Source: Prochlorococcus sp. AG-363-K07
GTDB lineage: Bacteria > Cyanobacteriota > Cyanobacteriia > PCC-6307 > Cyanobiaceae
Assembly: GCA_003280225.1 (NCBI GenBank)
Contig: QCFO01000012.1
Span: 1-52,102 of the forward strand
DNA: 52,102 nt
Reading direction: 5' to 3'
The translations under genes and the position numbers were made by a program. Shown in pieces: positions 10,123 through 20,034 of the stretch. Below the pieces are notes generated by a model. The model made no database searches, was not told where the DNA came from, and saw only the letters and a program-made list of their open reading frames with translations. How positions within the stretch are numbered: the stretch's first letter is position 1; every line of letters begins with the position of its first letter.

Positions 10123-10575
10123 TCAATCCAATATTTCGCAACTCCCTCCTGCTTCCTCGATCTTAGTACGTGCACTTGATGTAAAGGCTGATGCCTGAAC
10201 TTTTAACTTGACATTAATTTTGCCATTACCAAGAACTTTCAAAGGATGCTTGGGATTGGTCACAATCCCTTGTTTAACTAACAAATCAAGATTAACTGTG
10301 CTCCCTTCTTTTAACTCATTTAATGCTGAAACATTCACCAATGTGAATGATTTTGAGTTAACTATAGGGAAGTGCTTAAGTTTAGGTACTCGTCTATATA
10401 GAGGCATTTGGCCTCCTTCAAATCCAGGCCTGGTTGGACGGCCGGACCTGGATTTTTGGCCTCTCATCCCAAAACCACAACTTGCACCTTGGCCTGCGGC
10501 AATGCCACGTCCTTTGCGTAATTTACGGCGACGAGCACCTGAATTAGATGTGAGTGAATCAAGTCGAAGTGTCAT
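10123..10575 (-). CDS. rplO: 50S ribosomal protein L15
   Basis: Large-subunit protein L15, 150 aa. The glycine-rich basic N-terminus ([27 protein letters not shown], read in parts) and [19 protein letters not shown] are diagnostic. It begins 5 nt after rpsE with no rpmD (L30) between them. Confidence 0.97.
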   Translation of the reverse strand: MTLRLDSLTSNSGARRRKLRKGRGIAAGQGASCGFGMRGQKSRSGRPTRPGFEGGQMPLYRRVPKLKHFPIVNSKSFTLVNVSALNELKEGSTVNLDLLVKQGIVTNPKHPLKVLGNGKINVKLKVQASAFTSSARTKIEEAGGSCEILD

Positions 10576-10580
10576 GAGAA

Positions 10581-11228
10581 TTAAGAGTAAATCTGCTGGA
10601 GGGAGATCCCTCTTTCTTTTGCGGTTTGCTTATGAGTACGAAGGCTAGCTAATGCAACCATCGCAGCCCTTGCATTATTAAGAGGGGTTTTACTGCCTAG
10701 TCGCTTCGCTAGAACATTTTTTATCCCAGCAAGTTCAAGGACCGTGCGAATTGAACCACCTGCAATCACACCAGTTCCTGGTGCGGCAGGCCTAATAAGC
10801 ACACTGGCTGCTCCATCTCGACCGTTTGAGAGGGTCGGGATTGAACTATTCCTTGTCAAGGGGACTCTCACAATATGCTTCTTCCCATCAGCTACGCCCT
10901 TTCTAACAGCACCAATCACATCTCCTGCCTTCCCAACTCCAACCCCAACTTGGCCACGTTCGTTCCCAACAACAACTATCGCCCTGAAACTCATTTTTTT
11001 ACCACCTTTAACCGTCTTAGAAACTCTTCGAATCTGAACAACTCGTTCCTGCCATTCGGAATCACGTTCTTGTCCTCGACGATCCCCCCGCCGACCTCGA
11101 CGGTCGCCTCGACCTCGACGTTGTTGCTGTTGTTGCTGTTGGTCCTGTTGTTGTTGACCGTCAGCTGCAGCAGGCACCTCTGAAGTTGATGCCGCTGGAG
11201 AATTAGTTTTGTTTTTTTGTTCAGTCAT
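10581..11228 (-). CDS. rpsE: 30S ribosomal protein S5, with Q/R-rich N-terminal extension
   Basis: Small-subunit protein S5, involved in decoding accuracy. The conserved core starts about residue 65 ([20 protein letters not shown]) and includes [20 protein letters not shown] and the [11 protein letters not shown] turn. Before the core lies a low-complexity extension of roughly 60 residues: a polar Ala/Ser part, two glutamine runs (QQQQD and QQQQQQQ), then [18 protein letters not shown]. The ATG at 11246 would overlap rplR more, so I chose MTEQKN at 11228. Cyanobacterial S5 proteins often have N-terminal extensions; the glutamine run here is striking. Confidence 0.96.
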   Translation of the reverse strand: MTEQKNKTNSPAASTSEVPAAADGQQQQDQQQQQQQRRGRGDRRGRRGDRRGQERDSEWQERVVQIRRVSKTVKGGKKMSFRAIVVVGNERGQVGVGVGKAGDVIGAVRKGVADGKKHIVRVPLTRNSSIPTLSNGRDGAASVLIRPAAPGTGVIAGGSIRTVLELAGIKNVLAKRLGSKTPLNNARAAMVALASLRTHKQTAKERGISLQQIYS

Positions 11229-11242
11229 AGTGAAAGCAGGAA

Positions 11243-11611
11243 TCAAAATTGAAGGCCCGCTTCACGGGCTGCATTAGCAAGGGCCTTAACTCGGCCGTGG
11301 TAAAGATTGCCGCCGCGATCGAAAACAACCTTTTTAATACCTTTGTCGAGAGCACGCTTTGCAACAAGCTCTCCAACTGCAATAGAAGCATCACAGTTGC
11401 TACCCCCGGCTTTGAGACTGGTGCGAAGATCCTTATCTAAAGTTGAAGCAGCACAAATAGTGTTTTGAGCCTGATCATCAATAACCTGTGCATATATATG
11501 GTTATTAGATCGAAAGATCGCAAGTCTTGGGCGATCAGGAGTTCCAGCAAGAGTGCGGCGTAAACGCTTATGCCGCTTATTAGTTTGCTGCTTTCGGGGA
11601 AGAGAGGACAT
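11243..11611 (-). CDS. rplR: 50S ribosomal protein L18
   Basis: Large-subunit protein L18, 122 aa, a 5S rRNA binder in the central protuberance. Diagnostic blocks are [33 protein letters not shown] and the C-terminal [20 protein letters not shown]. It lies between rplF and rpsE in the spc order. Confidence 0.98.
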   Translation of the reverse strand: MSSLPRKQQTNKRHKRLRRTLAGTPDRPRLAIFRSNNHIYAQVIDDQAQNTICAASTLDKDLRTSLKAGGSNCDASIAVGELVAKRALDKGIKKVVFDRGGNLYHGRVKALANAAREAGLQF

Positions 11612-11642
11612 GGTTGGATAAAAAAGAATTCAGATGGTCCTT

Positions 11643-12182
11643 TTATTTCTTGCCGGACTTACCAGCTTTTCTAAGTATTCTCTCACCCTGGTATTTAATT
11701 CCCTTCCCTTTGTAAGGCTCTGGTGGCCTTATAGCTCTAATCTTGGCCGCTTCATTACCTACTAATTCTTTATCAGCACCTGAAACAGTGACATTGGTGT
11801 TGTTCTGAACTGTAAAAGTAATCCCTGATGGAGGAATTACTTCGACGGGATGACTATATCCGGCACTCACAACAAGGTTTTTGCCTTTGACCTGTGCACG
11901 GGAGCCAACCCCCACAATTTCCAATTCACGGGAATAACCCTTACTAACTCCTTCAATCATATTGGCTAGTAATGAACGACACAGACCATGGCGCTCGCGA
12001 GATTTTCTTTTGTCAGTAGTTGGGGCAACAACAATATTGTTGTCAACCTGACTAACAGTTACACCTTCAGGAAGAACTCTACTTAATTCTCCTTTGGGTC
12101 CTTTAACAGTGACAGCAAGGCCATCAAGAGTGACCGCAACCTTATCAGGAACTGGAATTGGTTGTTTACCGATACGCGACAT
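11643..12182 (-). CDS. rplF: 50S ribosomal protein L6
   Basis: Large-subunit protein L6, 179 aa, with two similar alpha/beta domains. The start [15 protein letters not shown], the VKGPKGEL turn and the C-terminal [21 protein letters not shown] (read in parts) identify it. It lies 15 nt after rpsH. Confidence 0.98.
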   Translation of the reverse strand: MSRIGKQPIPVPDKVAVTLDGLAVTVKGPKGELSRVLPEGVTVSQVDNNIVVAPTTDKRKSRERHGLCRSLLANMIEGVSKGYSRELEIVGVGSRAQVKGKNLVVSAGYSHPVEVIPPSGITFTVQNNTNVTVSGADKELVGNEAAKIRAIRPPEPYKGKGIKYQGERILRKAGKSGKK

Positions 12183-12197
12183 AATTTAAGCTCCGAT

Positions 12198-12599
12198 TCA
12201 ATAGACGTAGCAGAGGACTTCTCCTCCAACACCTTGTTTGCGAGCATCACGATCACTCATAACACCTTTTGATGTAGAAATGATCGCAACACCCAAGCCT
12301 CCCAAAACCTTTGGAAGTCCTCGAGTATTTTTATATATTCGAAGACCTGGCTTGCTCACTCTCTGCATAGAGCGAATGGTTGGATTACGATGCTTCCCGC
12401 TGTACTTCAATTCAAGTACCAGTTGGGTTTGCACCCCTTCACCCTCTTCGCTTATCTCAGAGATAAAGCCTTCCTGCTGAAGAACCTTCGCAATACTCCG
12501 TGACATGCGAGATGCAGGGACGCGTGTGGTGTGATGACGTTTCTCACTAGCATTGCGTATGCGAGTGAGCATGTCAGAAATGGGATCGTGATTAGCCAT
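12198..12599 (-). CDS. rpsH: 30S ribosomal protein S8
   Basis: Small-subunit protein S8, 133 aa, a central-domain 16S rRNA binder and in E. coli the translational repressor of the spc operon. It has [16 protein letters not shown] at the start, and [20 protein letters not shown] with the glycine/serine RNA-binding loop near the C-terminus. It follows rplE directly; rpsN (S14), which lies between them in E. coli, is absent. Confidence 0.98.
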   Translation of the reverse strand: MANHDPISDMLTRIRNASEKRHHTTRVPASRMSRSIAKVLQQEGFISEISEEGEGVQTQLVLELKYSGKHRNPTIRSMQRVSKPGLRIYKNTRGLPKVLGGLGVAIISTSKGVMSDRDARKQGVGGEVLCYVY

Positions 12600-12618
12600 A
12601 GTCCTATAAAGAGAATGC

Positions 12619-13158
12619 TCAATTACTGCGGAAAGGAATTCCTAACTCGCGAAGTAGGGCTCGACCCTCTTCATCATTTCGAGCCGTGGTAACAATCGTG
12701 ATATCCATCCCCCGAATAGCATCGATTTTGTCAAAAGAAATTTCAGGGAAGATCAGTTGCTCCTTAACTCCAAGGGTGTAATTTCCCCTACCATCAAAGC
12801 TTTTAGGGCTCACACCTCGAAAATCCCTGATTCGAGGTAAAGCAAGATTAATCAGACGTTCCAAAAACGCATACATACGCTCCCCTCTTAGCGTGACAGC
12901 GCAACCAATTGGCATGCCTTGGCGGATTTTAAAGCCAGCAATGGCCTTCTTTGCTCTTGTTACTAAAGCTTTTTGGCCAGTAATAGTGGCCATTTCAGCC
13001 AAAGAAGCCTCCAAAGACTTAGCGTTTTGGGCAGCTTCTCCCAAACCTCTATTAAGTGTGACTTTCTGAACTTTAGGAACTTGATGAATGTTGGAGAGGC
13101 TTAGATCTTTCAGCAATTTGGGCTGAATTGTCTCTCGATAGCGCTGTTTTAATGACAT
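12619..13158 (-). CDS. rplE: 50S ribosomal protein L5
   Basis: Large-subunit protein L5, 179 aa, which binds 5S rRNA and bridges to S13. Motifs include [46 protein letters not shown] and the C-terminal [20 protein letters not shown] region (read as [11 protein letters not shown]). It lies between rplX and rpsH. Confidence 0.98.
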   Translation of the reverse strand: MSLKQRYRETIQPKLLKDLSLSNIHQVPKVQKVTLNRGLGEAAQNAKSLEASLAEMATITGQKALVTRAKKAIAGFKIRQGMPIGCAVTLRGERMYAFLERLINLALPRIRDFRGVSPKSFDGRGNYTLGVKEQLIFPEISFDKIDAIRGMDITIVTTARNDEEGRALLRELGIPFRSN

Positions 13159-13227
13159 GGCTTAGAGGAATATTTGCTTCTGGTCGTTGTCAGAAGCAGG
13201 TATGAAAGGAAAGAATCGAAAGAGTTA

Positions 13228-13584
13228 TTAATCGATAACTTCTCCTGTTTTCTTAAGTCGTCGTTTTTTATTTCCATCTTTATCAACAACTAATTCAATA
13301 CGGCTAGCAACTTTCTTATCTTTGGAGTAAATCATCACGTTAGAAGCATGCAGTGAAGCTTCTTCAGTCACAATACTTCCACTTTCACCCTCTTGAGTTG
13401 GCTTAACATGACGGGTGCGAAGGTTTATACCTTTCACAATAACTCGATTTTCTATTGGTAGAGTTTTCAAAACTTCTCCAGTTTTTCCTTTATCTTTCCC
13501 ATTAATGACTTGAACAGTGTCACCCTTACGGATCCTCATCTTGATCCGTTGAGCAGGTCTAGCTTTCTGCATTAGATTGGCCAT
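13228..13584 (-). CDS. rplX: 50S ribosomal protein L24
   Basis: Large-subunit assembly initiator L24, 118 aa, with a KOW motif ([21 protein letters not shown]) and the [20 protein letters not shown] block. The chosen ATG at 13584 directly abuts the rplN stop. An internal Met (residue 5) is an alternative start that would remove only four residues. Confidence 0.97.
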   Translation of the reverse strand: MANLMQKARPAQRIKMRIRKGDTVQVINGKDKGKTGEVLKTLPIENRVIVKGINLRTRHVKPTQEGESGSIVTEEASLHASNVMIYSKDKKVASRIELVVDKDGNKKRRLKKTGEVID

Positions 13585-13950
13585 TTAGATCACCTCCGGA
13601 GCAAGAGAAACAATCTTCGTAAAGTTGCGCTCACGCAACTCACGCGCAACAGGACCAAAAACCCTCGTTCCTCTGGGGTTTTTATCTTCGTTAATTAACA
13701 CTGCAGCATTATCATCAAATCGAATCGAATTTCCTGTCTCACGGCGCATTGTCATTTTTGTCCTTACGACTACAGCCTTAACTACATCAGACTTTTTAAC
13801 TCCCATATTTGGCATTGCATCTTTAACAGCAGCAACTATTACATCTCCTACGTGTGCATAACGGCGATTAGAGCCTAAAACTCTAATGCATTGAATTTTC
13901 TTGGCTCCACTGTTATCAGCAACAGTAAGGAACGTTTCCTGCTGGATCAT
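13585..13950 (-). CDS. rplN: 50S ribosomal protein L14
   Basis: Large-subunit protein L14, 121 aa, near the factor-binding site; target of the silencing factor RsfS. The start [19 protein letters not shown] and the [20 protein letters not shown] block are almost invariant. Its start overlaps the end of rpsQ by 4 nt. Confidence 0.98.
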   Translation of the reverse strand: MIQQETFLTVADNSGAKKIQCIRVLGSNRRYAHVGDVIVAAVKDAMPNMGVKKSDVVKAVVVRTKMTMRRETGNSIRFDDNAAVLINEDKNPRGTRVFGPVARELRERNFTKIVSLAPEVI

Positions 13951-14213
13951 TTTGATACCTCCTGAGATTTTGAACTATGACTCAGAACTTCTGAAACAGC
14001 CCACCTCTTGGTTGCACTTATAGGGCGAGTCTCCGTGATCCTCACCCTATCTCCTATCCGACAGTTATTCTCTGCATCGTGTGCCTTGTATCGAGTTGTG
14101 CGGCTAACAATCTTCTGATAGATGGGATGTGGGAAGCGATTTTCAACCGCGACTACCACTGTTTTTTCCATCTTGTCACTAACGACGGTGCCGACCCTTT
14201 CCTTAAGTGCCAT
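13947..14213 (-). CDS. rpsQ: 30S ribosomal protein S17
   Basis: Small-subunit protein S17, 88 aa, OB fold. [21 protein letters not shown] and [24 protein letters not shown] are diagnostic. It overlaps rplN by 4 nt and follows rpmC by 14 nt. Confidence 0.98.
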   Translation of the reverse strand: MALKERVGTVVSDKMEKTVVVAVENRFPHPIYQKIVSRTTRYKAHDAENNCRIGDRVRITETRPISATKRWAVSEVLSHSSKSQEVSK

Positions 14214-14227
14214 TGGTTCTAAAGATA

Positions 14228-14440
14228 TCAGGATGAGGTGTTGGAGCGTGATCGCTCATTTTGGACCGTCAAAAGTTGGGCCAACTTGATGCGAGCCTTT
14301 TTGAAACGGTGGGTGTTGGTTAACTGACTAGTAGCTTTTTGAAAGCGCAGATCAAACAACTCACGGCGAATACCGTCAATCTGTTCGGTGATATCTGCGT
14401 CGGTAAGCTTACGCAACTCAGTAGCAGCTGGTTCGACCAT
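14228..14440 (-). CDS. rpmC: 50S ribosomal protein L29
   Basis: Large-subunit protein L29, 70 aa, two helices, near the polypeptide exit tunnel where trigger factor and SRP dock. The pattern [42 protein letters not shown] fits the family well. It starts 2 nt after the rplP stop. Confidence 0.97.
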   Translation of the reverse strand: MVEPAATELRKLTDADITEQIDGIRRELFDLRFQKATSQLTNTHRFKKARIKLAQLLTVQNERSRSNTSS

Positions 14441-14442
14441 AA

Positions 14443-14931
14443 TCAGGACTCCATAGTTGCTGTGTTTGATTTAGCTCTAGAGCTAGACGATAAAGAGCTC
14501 CCACTAGCAGGCTCCTGATCATCTAAGGACAGGAACTTTGTTTTAACTGGAAGCTTGTATTGCGCTAATCGCATTGCTTCCCTAGCTATTTCTTCGGTAA
14601 TTTCTTCACCTCCCATCTCAAAAAGAATCCTTCCTGGCTTCACTACCGCAACCCAAAATTCTGGATTACCCTTACCAGAGCCCATGCGAGTTTCCGCAGG
14701 GCGCATAGTCACCGGCTTATCAGGAAATATTCTGATCCATATCTTGCCTCCACGTTTGACATAGCGAGTCATAGCTCGCCTACTGGCCTCGATTTGACGG
14801 GATGTGACCCATCCACAATCTTGGGCTTGTAGTGCAAATTGCCCAAAAGCAATCTTGTTACCCCTGGTTGCAACCCCGCGCATGCGGCCTCGTTGTTGCT
14901 TACGAAATTTGACGCGTTTTGGACTAAGCAT
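14443..14931 (-). CDS. rplP: 50S ribosomal protein L16
   Basis: Large-subunit protein L16, 162 aa, which helps shape the A-site. [19 protein letters not shown], the [20 protein letters not shown] block and [21 protein letters not shown] are diagnostic. The last 20 residues are a Ser/Ala-rich tail beyond the family core. It lies 16 nt after rpsC. Confidence 0.98.
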   Translation of the reverse strand: MLSPKRVKFRKQQRGRMRGVATRGNKIAFGQFALQAQDCGWVTSRQIEASRRAMTRYVKRGGKIWIRIFPDKPVTMRPAETRMGSGKGNPEFWVAVVKPGRILFEMGGEEITEEIAREAMRLAQYKLPVKTKFLSLDDQEPASGSSLSSSSRAKSNTATMES

Positions 14932-14947
14932 GATTTAGATCTCCTTA

Positions 14948-15676
14948 TTAGCTCTCGTTTGAACGGTCTTCAAACTGTTGGGGCCTTCTATTAGCCCTTC
15001 TTCTCGGGCTGGCACCAACTGGCAAAGGTTGTTCTTCTTTTGCAAGAACCTCACCCTTAAAAACCCAAACTTTAATTCCTAAGACACCATAAGTAGTACT
15101 GGCAACCTTAGTTGCATAATCAATCTCAGCACGAAGGGTATGTAAAGGGACACGACCTTCCCGTGTCCATTCAGTACGTGCAATTTCTGCTCCATTCAGT
15201 CGACCACCTACTTGTATCTTCAAACCAAGAACCCCTGCCCTTTGAGCCCGCTGAACGGCCATTCGAATGGTTCTTCGAAATGCGACTCTTTTCTCTAATT
15301 GCTGTGCGATGTACTCAGCTAAGAGAAAAGCATCCGCATCGGCGCGCTCAACTTCTACAACATTGATTCGAACCTGCCTAGTGGAATCTCCAATGGTTTT
15401 TTGGATACCTGATCTGAGGTCTTCAATTCCACTGCCCTGTCTGCCAACAATGACTCCAGGACGAGCTGTCTTTAATTCAACTTCCAGTTGATCAGCTTTT
15501 CTGGCAATTAGAACATCGCTTATACCAGCTGATCCATACTTTTTGGTAATGAATCGACGAATCCTGTCATCTTCCTGAAGAAGGCTCGGATAAGTCTTAG
15601 TAGGTGCATACCAGCGAGAACGATGTTCCTGGGTAATCCCCAGGCGTAAGCCAGTTGGATGGATTTTGTGTCCCAT
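14948..15676 (-). CDS. rpsC: 30S ribosomal protein S3
   Basis: Small-subunit protein S3, about 242 aa, at the mRNA entry channel. It begins [16 protein letters not shown], followed by a KH domain with [15 protein letters not shown], and a C-terminal domain with [15 protein letters not shown]. The open frame extends to 15775, but that part overlaps rplV and is unrelated to the family, so the MGHKIHP start at 15676 is clear. The C-terminus is a short basic tail. Confidence 0.98.
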   Translation of the reverse strand: MGHKIHPTGLRLGITQEHRSRWYAPTKTYPSLLQEDDRIRRFITKKYGSAGISDVLIARKADQLEVELKTARPGVIVGRQGSGIEDLRSGIQKTIGDSTRQVRINVVEVERADADAFLLAEYIAQQLEKRVAFRRTIRMAVQRAQRAGVLGLKIQVGGRLNGAEIARTEWTREGRVPLHTLRAEIDYATKVASTTYGVLGIKVWVFKGEVLAKEEQPLPVGASPRRRANRRPQQFEDRSNES

Positions 15677-15695
15677 CAGTCGGTATGGTCGAGGG

Positions 15696-16061
15696 TCAGG
15701 ATTCGGTAGGAGCTGCCACAGCAATGCTGATGTGGCATGTCTGCTTCTTGATCGCAAAAGCGCGACCTTGAGCACGTGGTCTGTAGCGCTTCATAGAAGG
15801 GCCCATATCAGCCATCGCACTGGTAATGACCAAAACAGCTGGGTCAAGCCCAAGATTATGCTCCGCGTTCGCTACGGCGGAGCGAAGCACTTTAGTTATT
15901 GGTCCAGTGGAGCGATAAGGCATGAATTCAAGAATGATGAGGGCATCGCGATAAGAACGCCCACGTATTTGATCAAGGACTCTACGAACTTTCGAGACAG
16001 AGCCCCTTATATACCTCCCTTGGGCCTTAGCTATTGAAGTCTTAGGAACTGAAGATGTCAT
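15696..16061 (-). CDS. rplV: 50S ribosomal protein L22
   Basis: Large-subunit protein L22, 121 aa, whose beta-hairpin lines the exit tunnel. [25 protein letters not shown], the [14 protein letters not shown] helix and the [17 protein letters not shown] hairpin are conserved. It follows rpsS by 6 nt. Confidence 0.98.
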   Translation of the reverse strand: MTSSVPKTSIAKAQGRYIRGSVSKVRRVLDQIRGRSYRDALIILEFMPYRSTGPITKVLRSAVANAEHNLGLDPAVLVITSAMADMGPSMKRYRPRAQGRAFAIKKQTCHISIAVAAPTES

Positions 16062-16067
16062 GAGTCT

Positions 16068-16343
16068 CTAACGACCTCCTTTTTTGTCTTTAATGTGCCC
16101 CTTAAAGGTTCGTGTAGGAGCAAATTCACCTAGCTTATGACCAACCATTTGCTCTGTAATAAATACAGGAATGTGAGTCCTGCCATTATGCACTGCAATA
16201 GTATGGCCGATCATTGTGGGCAAAATTGTTGATGCTCGCGACCAAGTCTTAATAACCGACTTGTCGTCATCTTGATTCTGCTTTTCAATCTTTCGAAGAA
16301 GACTGTCAGCAATAAACGGTCCTTTTTTAAGTGAACGTCCCAT
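16068..16343 (-). CDS. rpsS: 30S ribosomal protein S19
   Basis: Small-subunit head protein S19, 91 aa. [19 protein letters not shown], the [22 protein letters not shown] block and [18 protein letters not shown] are near-invariant. It lies between rplB and rplV. Confidence 0.98.
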   Translation of the reverse strand: MGRSLKKGPFIADSLLRKIEKQNQDDDKSVIKTWSRASTILPTMIGHTIAVHNGRTHIPVFITEQMVGHKLGEFAPTRTFKGHIKDKKGGR

Positions 16344-16382
16344 AACGGATTTAAGTGAAAAGAAGAAAAAGAGTGAATAACA

Positions 16383-17246
16383 TCAGGAATCTCTTCCTCC
16401 GCGACTCCGTTTGGAGATACGGCGACGTTTACGCAAAACATACCTATTACTAGGTTTATTGCGCTTGCGGGTCTTAAGGCCAAGAGCTGGCTTGCCCCAA
16501 GGGGTGACTGGACCAGAACGACCAATAGGCGCCCTACCCTCGCCTCCACCATGTGGGTGATCACATGGGTTCATGACACTTCCACGTACTTGAGGCCGTC
16601 TTCCTAACCAGCGCTTACGTCCTGCCTTGCCCAAGCTCGTATTACGGTTCTCAGAGTTCCCTACTTCTCCTAATGTTGCATAACACTCTCGACGTACTAA
16701 TCGGACCTCAGTAGAGGGGAGTTTGAGAGCTACATAGTCACCCTCTTTAGCCATAACTTGAGCACTTGCTCCAGCAGTACGAACCATCTGACCACCTCTG
16801 CCAGCATATAACTCAACACAATGAACACTTGATCCAAGTGGAACAGAAGAAAGTGGCATTGCGTTACCTGGCTCTATAGGCACATCAGGTCCTGAAACAA
16901 TCTCCTGACCGATACTGATGCCTGCTGGAGCGAGGATATATCGCTTTTCTCCATCGGCATAAAAAAGTAATGCCAATCGAGCGTTCCGATGAGGGTCGTA
17001 ATGGATAGCAGCTACTTTTGCGGTAATTCCGTGCTTATCACGGCGAAAATCAACAACCCTATAGAGCCTTTTATGACCACCGCCTCTATGACGACAAGTA
17101 ATTACCCCTCGATTGTTACGACCTTTCCTGCGATGCTTAGAGACCACAAGAGAACGTTCCGGTTTTCTAGCAGTAACTTCACTAAAATCAGTAACAACCC
17201 TTGTTCGGGTGCCTGGTGTATAGGGACGAAAAGAACGAATAGCCAT
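16383..17246 (-). CDS. rplB: 50S ribosomal protein L2
   Basis: Large-subunit protein L2, 287 aa, needed for peptidyl transferase centre assembly. [19 protein letters not shown] at the N-terminal side and the C-terminal [20 protein letters not shown] (which holds the histidine long implicated in peptidyl transfer) are diagnostic. The end is strongly basic. It lies 15 nt after rplW. Confidence 0.98.
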   Translation of the reverse strand: MAIRSFRPYTPGTRTRVVTDFSEVTARKPERSLVVSKHRRKGRNNRGVITCRHRGGGHKRLYRVVDFRRDKHGITAKVAAIHYDPHRNARLALLFYADGEKRYILAPAGISIGQEIVSGPDVPIEPGNAMPLSSVPLGSSVHCVELYAGRGGQMVRTAGASAQVMAKEGDYVALKLPSTEVRLVRRECYATLGEVGNSENRNTSLGKAGRKRWLGRRPQVRGSVMNPCDHPHGGGEGRAPIGRSGPVTPWGKPALGLKTRKRNKPSNRYVLRKRRRISKRSRGGRDS

Positions 17247-17261
17247 AATTTTAAAACCCTT

Positions 17262-17570
17262 CTAGGACTCCGGGAACAATTGAATAGAATTGCCTTCTGC
17301 TAGCCGCACTACAGCCTTCTTGACCTGAGCGCGCTTACCAGAAAAGCGTCCTACACGACGAGTCCTCCTAGGAGGATTCATTGTGCTCACACCAATGACT
17401 CGAACATCAAACATCTTCTCAACTGCAGCCTTAATGTCTGGTTTGGCTGCACGATGATCAACTTCAAATGTGTATTGGTTCAGTTCGAGAGCCTTTGTAG
17501 CCTTTTCAGTAATCAATGGTCGGCGAATTACATCCGCAAGCCTGTTATTAAAACGCTCAGTCATTGCCAT
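17262..17570 (-). CDS. rplW: 50S ribosomal protein L23
   Basis: Large-subunit protein L23, 102 aa, the docking site for trigger factor and SRP at the tunnel exit. The pattern [20 protein letters not shown], the [20 protein letters not shown] helix and the [15 protein letters not shown] turn fit the family. Its start overlaps the 3' end of rplD by 14 nt with the chosen ATG; the second Met (residue 3) reduces that. Confidence 0.97.
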   Translation of the reverse strand: MAMTERFNNRLADVIRRPLITEKATKALELNQYTFEVDHRAAKPDIKAAVEKMFDVRVIGVSTMNPPRRTRRVGRFSGKRAQVKKAVVRLAEGNSIQLFPES

Positions 17571-18195
17571 ATACCTCCTGAATAGTGACTAGAGCCTCTT
17601 CTCCTAGGATCAGAGAATTGGCATGCAGCAAGTCAAAAACATTAAGTTGATCAGCTGCAATCAACTTGACCTTCTCTAAATTCCGCACTGATCTCCTAAT
17701 GGTTTCAGATGGCTTGGAGAGAATAATCAAAACTTTGACATCATCAGGAACGCCGAGTCGAAGAAGACCAGCAGTAATTTCACGGGTCTTAGGTTCCTTC
17801 AGGCCCTCCCCAAAATGCTTCACTACAATTACATCTTCTAGCCTTGCCATTAAGGCTGTACGGAGAGCCAAGCGACGCTCCTTTCTGTTCATAGACAAGT
17901 TGTATGAACGGGGTTTAGGACCAAAAATAATTCCACCACCAGGTCTTAAAGGAGTACGTATTGAACCCTGTCTGGCGCGACCTGTTCCCTTTTGCTTATA
18001 AGGTTTACGACCTCCTCCACGAACTTCAGAACGAGTCAAAGTACTTGCCGTACCTTGGCGAGTATGCGCCTGCTGGCGCAAAACAGAACGATGCATTAAG
18101 TCAACTGCTACTGATGACTTAGCAACTTTTAAATCGAGATTAACCTCGCCAGACTCCTTACCTTGCCAGTCCTTTACAGCACAAATAGTCATCAT
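17557..18195 (-). CDS. rplD: 50S ribosomal protein L4
   Basis: Large-subunit protein L4, 212 aa. The extended tunnel loop reads [19 protein letters not shown] then [19 protein letters not shown], which is unmistakable. In E. coli L4 also represses the S10 operon through the mRNA leader; whether it does so here is unknown, but the rplC leader region is rich in inverted repeats. The ATG at 18195 overlaps the rplC TGA (ATGA). Confidence 0.97.
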   Translation of the reverse strand: MMTICAVKDWQGKESGEVNLDLKVAKSSVAVDLMHRSVLRQQAHTRQGTASTLTRSEVRGGGRKPYKQKGTGRARQGSIRTPLRPGGGIIFGPKPRSYNLSMNRKERRLALRTALMARLEDVIVVKHFGEGLKEPKTREITAGLLRLGVPDDVKVLIILSKPSETIRRSVRNLEKVKLIAADQLNVFDLLHANSLILGEEALVTIQEVYGND

Positions 18196-18848
18196 TTACC
18201 TCCTTGAGTGGACTTAGAACCCACACGCTTAGCTGGTCGGATATTAAGGAGGGAGCCAGGCTTTCCAGGGACAGAGCCTTTCACAACCAAAAGGTTGTGA
18301 TCACTATCAACTTTAATAATAGTGAGGCCTCTAGTCGTTATTTTTTTTCCCCCATAACGACCAGCCATTCTCTTGCCTGGATAAATCCGGCCTGGAGTTG
18401 TACCAGCACCTGTGGAGCCAGGCTCACGATGATTTTTTGAACCATGGCTCATAGGACCTCGACTAAAACCATGTCGTTTCTGATATCCAGAAAATCCTCG
18501 TCCCATAGTGTCACCGCTGACATCAACTTTTTGGCCAACTTCAAAAGTGCCAACCGTGATTTGTGTCCCGAGAGTTAAATCACCAAACTCATCAACACGA
18601 TATTCGCGCAAATGACGCAATAACTGATCACCAGACTTAGCAAGGTGTCCTTGTGAGGGCTTATTAAAAAGCTTTTCACGCGAAAAGCCATAACCTATCT
18701 GAACTGACGAGTAACCATCAGTTTCAGAAGTCTTTAATTGAGTGACCCGACAAGGACCTGCTTCGATCAATGTGACAGGAACAGCTCTGCCCTGATCATC
18801 GAAAAATTGGGACATGCCCAATTTTTTTCCGAGAATTCCTATAGACAT
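18192..18848 (-). CDS. rplC: 50S ribosomal protein L3
   Basis: Large-subunit protein L3, about 218 aa, first gene of the S10-type cluster here. [20 protein letters not shown] at the start and the central [21 protein letters not shown] loop, which reaches the peptidyl transferase centre, are diagnostic. The open frame extends upstream to 18935, but the family start is MSIGILG at 18848. rpsJ (S10) is not upstream, as is usual in cyanobacteria, where it lies in the str cluster. Confidence 0.98.
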   Translation of the reverse strand: MSIGILGKKLGMSQFFDDQGRAVPVTLIEAGPCRVTQLKTSETDGYSSVQIGYGFSREKLFNKPSQGHLAKSGDQLLRHLREYRVDEFGDLTLGTQITVGTFEVGQKVDVSGDTMGRGFSGYQKRHGFSRGPMSHGSKNHREPGSTGAGTTPGRIYPGKRMAGRYGGKKITTRGLTIIKVDSDHNLLVVKGSVPGKPGSLLNIRPAKRVGSKSTQGGK

Positions 18849-19226
18849 GAGATGAAATGGCGCTAGCGCGATGAAACTCCAATAAAGGAGTTTTATGTAG
18901 ATTTGCTGATGTTTTAGAACGCAATGAAAACCCAACTACCTTGGCCGTTGAGAACGGAACTCAAGCTTGATAAGGGCTAGCAAGCGAAACAGCTGGCTGG
19001 GACTTATCTGTAGATGTGCAATACAGTCAGTTTCCCGGCAAATAGGGACAGTTTCCTATCTGCTCTTGCCAAAGGATTCAACGCAATCGTCAAATCCGTC
19101 TAACTTTCTAGAGGCCCGGCTAGCGAGCGGGCTTAGAAAAGCTTGACGATATAAAACCTTACACCACCACGCGACCAACTCATTCGGTTCTCCAACTGCC
19201 AGACTCTTATTAATTCCATTTAAGCC
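18849..19226. other. divergent intergenic region between rplC and ndhN
   Basis: 378 bp without a coding frame I can support. It should carry the promoter of the long ribosomal cluster (leftward) and that of ndhN (rightward). It contains a strong three-block inverted repeat (19086-19150, listed separately), a weaker GATAAG/CTTATC pair (18969-18974 and 19003-19008) and a CAGTTTCC direct repeat around 19027-19056. I cannot place promoter boxes with confidence. Confidence 0.6.
19086..19150. repeat. 65-nt nested inverted repeat (strong hairpin)
   Basis: Three collinear pairing blocks: ATCGTCAA (19086-19093) with TTGACGAT (19143-19150), TTTCTA (19105-19110) with TAGAAA (19134-19139), and GCCCG (19114-19118) with CGGGC (19128-19132), leaving a 9-nt loop. 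Being palindromic, it would fold in RNA from either strand. It lies about 240-300 nt upstream of rplC and 77-141 nt upstream of ndhN, so it could belong to either 5' leader. It has no U-run typical of an intrinsic terminator. Confidence 0.6.
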
Positions 19227-19688
19227 ATGCCACTTTTGCTATCTGGGAAAAACTTTCGCAATGCACTTGAGGCATGTGGCTGTATTGCTATATATGCGCC
19301 CCTAGAAGGAGGAAGCGAAACTCGTTTACTACGCAGGCTAAGAGCTGCGGGATATCGAACTCAAATCATGTCTGCAAGAGGATTAGGCGATCCCGAGGTA
19401 TTTCTTATGAAACTACATGGAATTCGCCCCCCGCATCTTGGCCATCAAAGTATTGGCAGAAATGGTGCTGTAGGAGAAGTTCAGCAAGTAATCCCACAAC
19501 TAAATGAATTATTGATAGAAAATCAACCCTTAATTCTATGGTTGCTAGAAGGTCAGGTTCTCTCTTCTTCAGAGCTAGTTGCACTCAATGATCTCTGTCA
19601 AAGAGAATCACGATTAAAGATTGTCGTTGAAATGGGTGGTGCTCGCAGCCTGAGCTGGAAAAGCATGAAATCGCTCATCAGCAAATAA
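19227..19688 (+). CDS. ndhN: NAD(P)H-quinone oxidoreductase subunit N
   Basis: A subunit specific to the cyanobacterial and chloroplast NDH-1 complex, on the cytoplasmic hydrophilic arm, active in respiratory and cyclic electron flow and CO2 uptake. At 153 aa it has the usual length. I recognise [18 protein letters not shown], the [20 protein letters not shown] block, [12 protein letters not shown], the [12 protein letters not shown] motif and the C-terminal [15 protein letters not shown]. No cofactor motif is expected. It stands alone, divergent from the ribosomal cluster. Confidence 0.93.
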   Translation: MPLLLSGKNFRNALEACGCIAIYAPLEGGSETRLLRRLRAAGYRTQIMSARGLGDPEVFLMKLHGIRPPHLGHQSIGRNGAVGEVQQVIPQLNELLIENQPLILWLLEGQVLSSSELVALNDLCQRESRLKIVVEMGGARSLSWKSMKSLISK

Positions 19689-20034
19689 GTTTCTGATCAA
19701 ATCGAAGAAAACATAAAAGGCTTTAACTCAACTAAAAAGGGGTTCTAATAAAGCGCTCATTCAATCTGCACTCGGCCGATTAAAAACTAAATCAAAATGC
19801 AAAAGAGCACTCTCAAGGGATATCCAACAGAAGGATTACCTACCTAATGCGCAAGCAAAAGTCTATTAAATCTTGGGCCACCAGAGCCTAGCTAAAGGAA
19901 TTAGCCAAAAATCAGTTACAGCCTTACAACTAGCAACTCAACAATTCATATTCCCTTGAATAGCAAATATTTCTGCAGCGAAACCAATCAAAAGTCACTG
20001 GATGCCCCCTAAAATATTGAAAAGGCGCAGTAAA
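19689..20034. other. intergenic, nothing recognised
   Basis: About 346 bp between ndhN and the AAA ATPase. The only structure noticed is a short perfect hairpin GCTAA-AGGAA-TTAGC at 19891-19905, without a U-run. No coding frame or RNA gene could be supported. Confidence 0.5.

Noticed and set aside
11105-11160. CAA/TTG-type trinucleotide repeat on the plus strand, possible microsatellite or repeat array
   Set aside because: It is the glutamine-coding run inside rpsE, not an independent element.
15677-15775. Long N-terminal extension of rpsC
   Set aside because: It lies inside rplV in another frame; S3 proteins begin at MGHKIHP.
18849-18935. N-terminal extension of rplC
   Set aside because: Hydrophobic leader unlike any L3; the family start MSIGILG is at 18848.
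19111-19140. Inner GC hairpin as an intrinsic terminator
   Set aside because: No U-run on either strand, and no gene ends there; it is part of a longer inverted repeat instead.
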